Shown here: positions 1 to 5,634 of the stretch, one piece after another
How the letters are laid out: each line of letters starts with the position of its first letter
Position numbering within the stretch: position 1 is the first letter of the stretch
Assembly (NCBI GenBank): GCA_020848595.1
Contig: JADLHV010000058.1
Location: 1 to 13,584, forward strand
Source: Bacteroidia bacterium
Lineage (GTDB): Bacteria > Bacteroidota > Bacteroidia > NS11-12g > UBA955
Length of the DNA stretch: 13,584 nucleotides
Direction of reading: 5' to 3'
Program-made: the position numbers and the translations under genes
The notes under the pieces: generated by a model
Databases searched by the model: none
Told to the model about the DNA's origin: nothing
Seen by the model: only the letters and a program-made list of their open reading frames with translations

Positions 1-398
1 TCCTATTGTATATTGTTTTAAGAAAAACTGTGTTTTATACTTATCACTGGAATCACCAATTAACTTTTAAATTTTTCTGGTATACTCTCTTTCATAGTGA
101 CCTTCAAATTGTTCCTTTAATTAAGCAATCATTGATGACTATGAATGTTTATCTTATTTATATTTTCTTATTGATTTATAAGAAAATGAAAGGTCTTAGT
201 ATTAATAAACACCATCTTTATGTCACTTTGTTAATGTTGGCTGAAATAACTTTCTTGAGTTTTGTAATGACTTTTGGAACAAATAATGGAAGATATTTTT
301 TCCTAAATATTCCCTACTTTTTGTACCTCATAATGTTAGAATTGAAACCTTTCTACAAAGAGTTGTTTGCCTACGAAACTGAAAAAACATCTGTCTGA
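1..398 (+). CDS. C-terminal part of a multi-spanning membrane protein (5' truncated by window edge)
   Basis: The reading frame is open from the first full codon (position 3) to the TGA at 396-398, so the gene begins outside the window. The TTG at position 6 is only the first possible start codon and is unlikely to be real. The visible ~132 residues contain three or more hydrophobic stretches separated by short basic loops (for example YLIYIFLLIYKK, then LLMLAEITFLSFVMTFG, then FFLNIPYFLYLIML). The NNGRYFFLNIPYF stretch, with an Arg-Tyr next to a membrane helix, is reminiscent of the distal part of integral-membrane glycosyltransferases (GT39/ArnT-like), but this is a weak resemblance. Its 3' end overlaps the convergent polymerase/ligase-like gene by 28 bp. 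The context suggests a polysaccharide-related membrane protein; the exact function is not recognised. Confidence 0.6.
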   Translation, partial: LLYIVLRKTVFYTYHWNHQLTFKFFWYTLFHSDLQIVPLIKQSLMTMNVYLIYIFLLIYKKMKGLSINKHHLYVTLLMLAEITFLSFVMTFGTNNGRYFFLNIPYFLYLIMLELKPFYKELFAYETEKTSV

Positions 399-1705
399 AT
401 CTCTCGTTTTAGTTTGTCGCGCTTGTAATAATCTTTTACAATTCTATAACTTAAATAATATAGGAAGAAGAATAAAAAGAACCCGTTTCCAAAGTAATTG
501 CCTGTGCGCACTAACCTTACTATAAACCAAATAAATATACTTTGGTTGATTAAGATGTAATCTCTTAATAAAGGATTGTCATAGCCCTTTCTGAATAAGA
601 AATTCTTAAACATAAAGGTAAAGAATAGGATCAGTCCCATTAATCCAGTTTCTGACATTAGTCGAACAAACATCGAATTTGCATCTGCGTTGTTAAAGAC
701 CCCATAACGCACAATAAAATCTTCATCGAAAAACTTACTGAAATACTTCTTGTAATTGGCCTCGTGTGTGCCTAATCCTGTTCCTGTTAATGGCCGTTCT
801 AAGAAAGAGGCTTTAGCTATTGTGTAATTCGAATATAATGCAAAACTACTTGTATTGAGTTCGTTAATGTCTTCCTTTTTGGTTGAGTTTGTTGCAAATG
901 CATTTAATGTTTGATTAAATTTGATATTAAACTCTTTCCACTGACTTTGTAAATTACTAAAGGCTAATGCAAATAAGGCCAAGAATATGGGCAAAAGGAT
1001 GATTTTCCAACTCGTGAATGATAAATATTTTTTATTGTATAACCAGAATATGAAAATGCCTGCTATACCAATGAAACCCGCAGAGGAGAAGGTGAAAACA
1101 AAACAGGTAAATAAAATTATTACAATAAAATAATTGTTAAATTTACTGTTAATACGTTCGAAGATAGTCATCTTATAAAACGCAAAATACATAGCAGGAA
1201 GTAATATTACAGCTAAAAAATAGGGCTCTCCAGCTATGCCAAAAATACGATAAAAACCTGAGGTGGTTTCACGCATTTTTTCATTGATGTGTATGCCATT
1301 TAAATTTAGTACTTCCTCGATTAACCCTTCTATAGCAACAAAAATTGCCAGAAAAACATACATCCTAAATATGCGCTTTACCTCAAAATTGTTGTATGCA
1401 ATAAATGTATAATAGGCTATAGAAGTAAATAAAACTCCAACAATTTGCTTTATAACGCCTAACCCAAATGTGTCGTCGTAGATAGTTAAGAATAATGTTG
1501 TAATTATTAACGCAGTTATGGCATATGTAAACCACCTTGGTATCAGTGTAATCGAACTAAACGAACGGATATAATAAATTATACTGATAATAAATATTAA
1601 ATAATATACGTAGAAATCAAAAGGCAATCGGTAACGCAAGATGATATAGTCGTCCATAAAAACCGACCCTATCATGGTCCAATTAAGCAAACTTTTGAAA
1701 TTCAT
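371..1705 (-). CDS. O-antigen ligase / Wzy polymerase-like membrane protein
   Basis: This 444-residue protein is almost entirely hydrophobic, with about ten predicted membrane segments. A long soluble loop (about residues 250-340) sits before the last helices, as is usual for the Wzy_C/WaaL superfamily. Within and after that loop it carries the family's recognisable motifs: RPLTGTGLGTHEANY (304-318) and ADANSMFVRLMSETGL (340-355, the conserved N-x2-[FL]-x5-E-x-G pattern). Family members either polymerise lipid-linked repeat units in the periplasm (Wzy) or transfer finished glycan to an acceptor (ligase); sequence alone does not separate the two. The start is ATG at 1703-1705, 19 bp after a -7 motif. 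The gene is transcribed away from the glycosyltransferase run, from a shared 32-bp intergenic region, and converges on the truncated membrane gene. The polysaccharide setting supports the call. Confidence 0.85.
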   Translation of the reverse strand: MNFKSLLNWTMIGSVFMDDYIILRYRLPFDFYVYYLIFIISIIYYIRSFSSITLIPRWFTYAITALIITTLFLTIYDDTFGLGVIKQIVGVLFTSIAYYTFIAYNNFEVKRIFRMYVFLAIFVAIEGLIEEVLNLNGIHINEKMRETTSGFYRIFGIAGEPYFLAVILLPAMYFAFYKMTIFERINSKFNNYFIVIILFTCFVFTFSSAGFIGIAGIFIFWLYNKKYLSFTSWKIILLPIFLALFALAFSNLQSQWKEFNIKFNQTLNAFATNSTKKEDINELNTSSFALYSNYTIAKASFLERPLTGTGLGTHEANYKKYFSKFFDEDFIVRYGVFNNADANSMFVRLMSETGLMGLILFFTFMFKNFLFRKGYDNPLLRDYILINQSIFIWFIVRLVRTGNYFGNGFFLFFFLYYLSYRIVKDYYKRDKLKREIQTDVFSVS

Positions 1706-1715
1706 TAATTAAGTA

Positions 1716-1724
1716 TAATCTTTG
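1716..1724 (+). promoter_or_regulatory. Probable -7 promoter element of the glycosyltransferase run
   Basis: The plus strand reads TATAATCTTTGC around here. It has TTTG at the right place, but TA is spaced one base too far (TA-nnn-TTTG), or equivalently one mismatch to TAnnTTTG. It ends 13 bp before the TTG start at 1738, so the leader would be only about 7 bases. It shares the TTTGCAAA palindrome with the opposing promoter, so both promoters can hardly be occupied at once. Confidence 0.4.
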
Positions 1725-1732
1725 CAAAAGTA
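1725..1732 (-). promoter_or_regulatory. -7 promoter element of the Wzy/ligase-like gene
   Basis: Read on the minus strand the sequence is TACTTTTG, a perfect match to the Bacteroidota -7 consensus TAnnTTTG. It lies 19 bp before the ATG at 1705, giving a leader of roughly a dozen bases. It overlaps the motif for the divergent gene through the palindrome TTTGCAAA (1721-1728). I see no convincing -33 element. Confidence 0.55.
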
Positions 1733-1737
1733 AAATT

Positions 1738-2790
1738 TTGCGTGTATTAATCCTATATACAGAACTTGCGGGTTATGTTCTTGGCAACATTAGTCGCTTT
1801 ATAAATCTTCATCCTGATGCCAAATTGCTTCTTGTGCATTACCCTGTAAACCCCGAAGCTCCTTTTGATCTCTCGTGTCTTCCCGCTACAAAGCTTTTAG
1901 TATACGGTATCGATTCTAATGTTGAAATCTCTTCAAGTATTTCTGAATTTAATCCAAATATTGTGCTTTGCTCTGGTTGGAGTAATAAGCAATATCTTAA
2001 TTGGGTAAGTACTCTAGATAAATCAGTTAAAAAAGTAATTTGTTTCGATAATCAATGGAAAGGCTCTTTTAAACAGTGGCTTTTAACTTTTATAGCTCCA
2101 TTTACTTTTATAAAAATGTTTTCTTTTGCTTGGGTGCCTGGCGCTCCTCAAAAGAAGTACGCTATGAAATTGGGTTTTAAGTCAACTAATATTTATACAG
2201 GACTTTATCCTGCAGATACCGAAATGTTTATTCCAGTTGGTAAAAAGAAATTGTCTGAGAAAGGTATATATCCTAGGAAAATTATAAGTGTTGCTAGATA
2301 TATTCCTCAAAAAGACTTGAATACTCTTTGGAATGCTTTTATTAAAGCTAATGAAAAAACTGGTGGATATTGGCATCTAGATTGTTTTGGATTTGGAGAG
2401 CTCTTCGAACAAAAAGTTAATCATCCTACTATCTCTCACCACGGATTTAAACAACCTTCTGAACTTGAATCTTATGTGCTTCAAGCGGGTGTCTATGTTC
2501 TTCCTAGTATTTATGAACCTTGGGGTGTTGCTGTCCATGAAATGGCTTTGTGTGCTCTCCCGCTTATTCTTAGTGATAAGGTCGGTGCAGGTACTCTGTT
2601 CTTAAATAGTTCTAATGGATTCAGTTTTCAAGCCGGAAACGAATTTGCTCTCGAATCTGTATTAATTCAATTAATGCAATTGTCTGATGATGAACTCTGG
2701 AATCTTGCCGAAAATAGTTATGGTATGGGTTTGAAATTGAAAAGTGAAGATTGGGCCAAAACGCTTGTAACTATTAATCAATATGACTAG
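1738..2790 (+). CDS. GT4 family (GT-B fold) glycosyltransferase
   Basis: This predicted cytoplasmic retaining glycosyltransferase of 350 residues starts with a typical Rossmann strand (RVLILYTELAGYVLG). The C-terminal GT1/GT4 domain begins at about residue 182 (SVARYIPQKDLNTLWNAF, 184-201) and contains the E-x7-E nucleotide-sugar site as E260 and E268 (EPWGVAVHE), followed by the usual ALPLILSD strand. The start is TTG at 1738: there is no ATG in frame upstream before the stop at 1705, and protein similarity to the family begins right at this codon, directly after a -7 promoter motif. It overlaps the next glycosyltransferase gene by 8 bp (ATGACTAG), implying co-translation. It presumably adds one sugar of a surface polysaccharide repeat unit; donor and linkage cannot be read from the sequence. 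Confidence 0.88.
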   Translation: MRVLILYTELAGYVLGNISRFINLHPDAKLLLVHYPVNPEAPFDLSCLPATKLLVYGIDSNVEISSSISEFNPNIVLCSGWSNKQYLNWVSTLDKSVKKVICFDNQWKGSFKQWLLTFIAPFTFIKMFSFAWVPGAPQKKYAMKLGFKSTNIYTGLYPADTEMFIPVGKKKLSEKGIYPRKIISVARYIPQKDLNTLWNAFIKANEKTGGYWHLDCFGFGELFEQKVNHPTISHHGFKQPSELESYVLQAGVYVLPSIYEPWGVAVHEMALCALPLILSDKVGAGTLFLNSSNGFSFQAGNEFALESVLIQLMQLSDDELWNLAENSYGMGLKLKSEDWAKTLVTINQYD

Positions 2791-3925
2791 GAAAACTATT
2801 CTAATTTTTACTGATTGGTATAAACCAGGTTTTAAAGCTGGTGGTCCTGTTCAATCTGTCTTTAATTTAGCAAGTTTACTTTGTAATTGGATGGATGTTA
2901 AAGTAATTACAAGAAATACCGACTTAAATTCAAATGTCGCTTATCCTCAAATCGCTCCCAATGCTTGGATTCAAATTTCCCAATTTCACCATGTTATGTA
3001 TTTGGATGCTGCAAATACTAATTTTAAAAATATTAAATCTTTAATTAAAGAAAATAAATCTAATGTTATATATATCAATGGTTTATTTTCGATGTATTTT
3101 AGTTTTATTCCCGCTTTTTTATGTTCTTGGTTCTCTTGTCAGTCTGTCTTCATTTCTGTAAGGGGAATGTTGCATCGTTCAGCGCTATCTGTTAAACCTT
3201 TTAAAAAGCAATTATTCTTAGCTTTTGCTCGTGGTTTTGGTCTGTATTCTAAACCTATTTTAATCGCAAGTAATGAAGAAGAAAAAAATGAAATTATTAA
3301 AAGTTTAAGGAAAGCTCATGTTAAAATTGCTCCAAATATTCCTTTAATTTCTGAAGACAATTCTACCGATTTTGTATTTAAAGATATTGATGGTGCTTTA
3401 CGGGTACTATTTCTTGGACGTATTGCTCCTGAAAAGAATCCAATAGCGCTTATCAAAGCACTCTGTCTAATCGATTTTCCAATTCATGTCAAGTTTTGTG
3501 GTGGTTATAATAATCCTGATTATTTCCAAGAATTTAAAAGTTTATTAAGTTCTTTGCCTAGTCATGTAAAAGCTGAGTATCTTGGAGAGTTACCCAATAC
3601 TGAAATTAATTCACTACTCTTATCTAATGATTTGATGGCCCTTCCTAGCTTAGGTGAAAATTTTGGACATGCCATATACGAAAGCCTAGCGCTATCTATT
3701 CCTGTAATTATTGGAAATAATACACCTTGGAATGGTATAGAATCTAATAATGCGGGAATTGAAATCTCTCCTAATGATATTAATGCTATGGCTGCTGCTC
3801 TTGTAAAATTTAATGAGATGTCTGCTATCGAGTTTGCAAATTGGAAAGTAGGTGCAAAAAATATGGCTAAACAATATATGGATGCCCATGATTTTAAATC
3901 GATTTATTCCCAACTGTTTAGTTGA
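2783..3925 (+). CDS. GT4 family glycosyltransferase
   Basis: This is a second GT-B glycosyltransferase of 380 residues. The N-terminal domain has the glycine-rich acceptor/donor loop KAGGPVQS (18-25) after a WYKPG segment, a pattern frequent in polysaccharide GT4 enzymes. The C-terminal domain opens with LFLGRIAPEKNP (209-220) and holds the E-x7-E pair E292/E300 (ENFGHAIYE), followed by LALSIPVIIGNNTPW. Hydrophobic stretches around 100-120 may contact the membrane. Its ATG lies inside the end of the preceding gene (8-bp overlap), so the pair is very likely translationally coupled. It likely transfers a sugar onto the lipid-linked oligosaccharide made in this locus. Sugar specificity is unknown. 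Confidence 0.88.
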   Translation: MTRKTILIFTDWYKPGFKAGGPVQSVFNLASLLCNWMDVKVITRNTDLNSNVAYPQIAPNAWIQISQFHHVMYLDAANTNFKNIKSLIKENKSNVIYINGLFSMYFSFIPAFLCSWFSCQSVFISVRGMLHRSALSVKPFKKQLFLAFARGFGLYSKPILIASNEEEKNEIIKSLRKAHVKIAPNIPLISEDNSTDFVFKDIDGALRVLFLGRIAPEKNPIALIKALCLIDFPIHVKFCGGYNNPDYFQEFKSLLSSLPSHVKAEYLGELPNTEINSLLLSNDLMALPSLGENFGHAIYESLALSIPVIIGNNTPWNGIESNNAGIEISPNDINAMAAALVKFNEMSAIEFANWKVGAKNMAKQYMDAHDFKSIYSQLFS

Positions 3926-3997
3926 CTCTATTCATTAATTTGGTTAAATTTTATATAAACATTAAATTCTTTTAAGTATTAAATTGTAACAAATCTA

Positions 3998-4005
3998 TAC
4001 ATTTG
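3998..4005 (+). promoter_or_regulatory. -7 promoter element before the WcaF-like gene
   Basis: TACATTTG is a perfect TAnnTTTG match followed by CA, ending 11 bp before the ATG at 4017. It sits in the 91-bp gap after the second GT4 gene and suggests that the acetyltransferase/GT2 pair can be transcribed on its own. The leader would be only about 5 bases. An AGAGGG stretch (4008-4013) next to the ATG is too close to the predicted transcript start to act as a normal ribosome site. No good -33 TTG is present at the usual spacing. Confidence 0.5.
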
Positions 4006-4016
4006 CAAGAGGGAAA

Positions 4017-4568
4017 ATGAAAAAGTCCGTAAATCTAGATGCATACAATAATGAACATTTCAAAACTGGAGCAGGTAAGTTCAAACGTATGCTTTGGCAT
4101 TTGGTAAATGCTGTTTTTTTTAATTCTTCCTTTCATTTCTATAGTTTAAAAGTGTTTATCTTAAAGCTTTTTGGTGCCGAACTAGGCATAAATGTAGTGA
4201 TTAAACCTTATGTTAATATTAAATATCCTTGGAATCTAATCGTAGGGAATAATGTTTGGATTGGTGAAAATGTTTGGATAGATAATCTTGAAAAAGTACA
4301 AATTGGTAATAATGTATGTTTGTCTCAAGGCGCTTTACTGCTATGTGGTAATCATGATTACAAAAAATCGACTTTCGATTTAATAACTGGCAAAATTATT
4401 CTAGAAGATGGTGTTTGGATTGGTGCAAAGAGTATTGTTTGCGGTAATGTGGTTTGTCATAGTCACAGTGTTTTAAGTGTGAATAGTGTGGCGGCCAAAG
4501 ACTTAGATGCTTATTATATTTATAAGGGTAATCCTGCTCAAGCTTTAAAAGAGAGAATCATTGAATAA
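4017..4568 (+). CDS. wcaF: WcaF-like polysaccharide O-acetyltransferase (left-handed beta-helix)
   Basis: This 183-residue protein matches WcaF of colanic acid synthesis in length and layout. A short N-terminal helical part (residues 1-55, with GKFKRMLWHLVNAVFF) is followed by hexapeptide-repeat coils of a left-handed beta-helix (about 56-160: IKPYVNI, NLIVGNNVWIGENVWI, VQIGNNVCLSQGALLL, IILEDGVWIGAKSIV). The GNHDY segment carries His113 at the position of the catalytic histidine of the CysE/LacA/NodL acetyltransferase group. The end has the usual KGNPAQALKER signature. The family transfers acetyl from acetyl-CoA to a sugar hydroxyl, in the cytoplasm, during repeat-unit assembly. It overlaps the following GT2 gene by 8 bp. 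The family assignment is firm; the acetylated sugar is unknown. Confidence 0.87.
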   Translation: MKKSVNLDAYNNEHFKTGAGKFKRMLWHLVNAVFFNSSFHFYSLKVFILKLFGAELGINVVIKPYVNIKYPWNLIVGNNVWIGENVWIDNLEKVQIGNNVCLSQGALLLCGNHDYKKSTFDLITGKIILEDGVWIGAKSIVCGNVVCHSHSVLSVNSVAAKDLDAYYIYKGNPAQALKERIIE

Positions 4569-5322
4569 TTTGCCAAAAGTTTCTATCATTACTATTTGTT
4601 TTAATTCGGCCGCTACTATTGCCGATACCTTAGATTCTGTCAGAAATCAAAGCTATCAATCTATCGAACATATAATTGTCGATGGATGTTCTACTGATGC
4701 TACACTGGATATTATTCAATCAAAATGGCATAATGGAATGGTTTTGAAAAGTGAAAAAGATCACGGATTGTACGATGCACTCAATAAGGGTCTTAAAATG
4801 TGTTCTGGTGATATAATTGGTATCTTACATTCTGATGACCATCTCGCAAATCCTCAAGTTATTGAAACAATTGTTGGATTTTTTGAACAAGATAAAACTA
4901 TTGAAGCTGTTAGTTCTTCAATTGAAATTTTTAAACCTGGAAAATTGTCTAAACCATATAGAGTTTATAAGGCCACTAACTTTAAAGTTTGGCAATTTAG
5001 AATTGGTATTCAACCTCCTCATCCTGGTTTCTTTTTTCATAAAAATGCTATCACTAAAGTAGGTTACTTTAACTCTTCTTATAAAATTAGTGGTGACTTT
5101 GATTGGTTATTAAGAGCTATCCTTAAAGAAAAAATTAATGTTAAATACTCTAATTATGTTTCTGTAAATATGCTAGATGGTGGGGTAAGTTCTTCGGGTT
5201 TAAATAGTAAAAAACTCATGAATAAAGAAAATCAGAGAATTTTAAAAGCACATGGTATCTATAGCAATTCTTTTTTAATGTATTTAAAGTATTTGTTTAA
5301 AATATTTCAATTAAGATATTAA
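4561..5322 (+). CDS. GT2 family (GT-A fold) glycosyltransferase, WcaA/WcaE-like
   Basis: This predicted inverting glycosyltransferase of 253 residues has the GT2 landmarks in order: VSIITICFNSAATI (7-20), DGCSTDAT (41-48), SEKDHGLYDALNKGL (64-78), SGDIIGILHSDD (82-93, the DxD-type metal/nucleotide site) and SGDFDWLLRA (177-186) after HPGFFFHKNAI. The SEKDHGLYDALNKG region is typical of small glycosyltransferases in exopolysaccharide clusters. No ATG is available: the frame has a stop at 4546-4548 and the only candidates are TTG at 4561 or TTG at 4570. The first overlaps wcaF by 8 bp, suggesting coupling. It is the last rightward gene of the polysaccharide block and ends 27 bp from a convergent gene. 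Confidence 0.87.
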   Translation: MNNLPKVSIITICFNSAATIADTLDSVRNQSYQSIEHIIVDGCSTDATLDIIQSKWHNGMVLKSEKDHGLYDALNKGLKMCSGDIIGILHSDDHLANPQVIETIVGFFEQDKTIEAVSSSIEIFKPGKLSKPYRVYKATNFKVWQFRIGIQPPHPGFFFHKNAITKVGYFNSSYKISGDFDWLLRAILKEKINVKYSNYVSVNMLDGGVSSSGLNSKKLMNKENQRILKAHGIYSNSFLMYLKYLFKIFQLRY

Positions 5323-5349
5323 ATATCAATATTATATAAAAGGCAATTT

Positions 5350-5634
5350 TCAAATTAAACGATTCATTGCTTGAGCTAGTTCTAAGTCATTTATTGTTAT
5401 ACCTCCTGTTTCGTGGGTGCTTAATATAACTTCAACTTGATTATAAATATTTCTCCAATCTGGGTGATGATTCATCTGCTCTGCAATCTCTCCACATGTA
5501 TTCATAAATGCCATTGCTTGTCGAAAATCTTTGAATAAAAATGTTTTTTCAATGGATGTTTCACCAATTGTCCAATCAAACAAATTTCTTTGCGCTATTT
5601 CAATTCTGATTTCTTCAATTGTTAAGTTTTTCAT
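5350..5634 (-). CDS. Pterin-4a-carbinolamine dehydratase (4a-hydroxytetrahydrobiopterin dehydratase)
   Basis: This small protein of 94 residues has the normal length for the PCD/DCoH family. It carries the active-site signature EQMNHHPDW (52-60, His56-His57-Pro58), then NQVEVILSTHETGGIT (65-80, with His74 and Gly77-Gly78), then DLELAQAMN (83-91). The family enzyme dehydrates 4a-hydroxytetrahydropterin (EC 4.2.1.96) to recycle pterin cofactor for aromatic amino acid hydroxylases; bacterial members have also been linked to molybdopterin metabolism. No hydroxylase lies in the window, so the partner is unknown. Its ATG overlaps the uvrA stop as ATGA, so it is expected to be translated from the uvrA transcript, and I see no separate promoter. 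Confidence 0.92.
   Translation of the reverse strand: MKNLTIEEIRIEIAQRNLFDWTIGETSIEKTFLFKDFRQAMAFMNTCGEIAEQMNHHPDWRNIYNQVEVILSTHETGGITINDLELAQAMNRLI

Noticed and set aside
2182..2605. Small frames at 2182-2376 (minus) and 2387-2605 (plus)
   Set aside because: Both fall inside the first GT4 gene, which has intact family motifs; no separate promoter or similarity is visible.
5315..5327. GATATT-A-AATATC inverted repeat at the end of the GT2 gene as a terminator
   Set aside because: The loop is one base, the stem is all A/T but for its end pair, and no T tract follows; it overlaps the stop codon and is probably chance.
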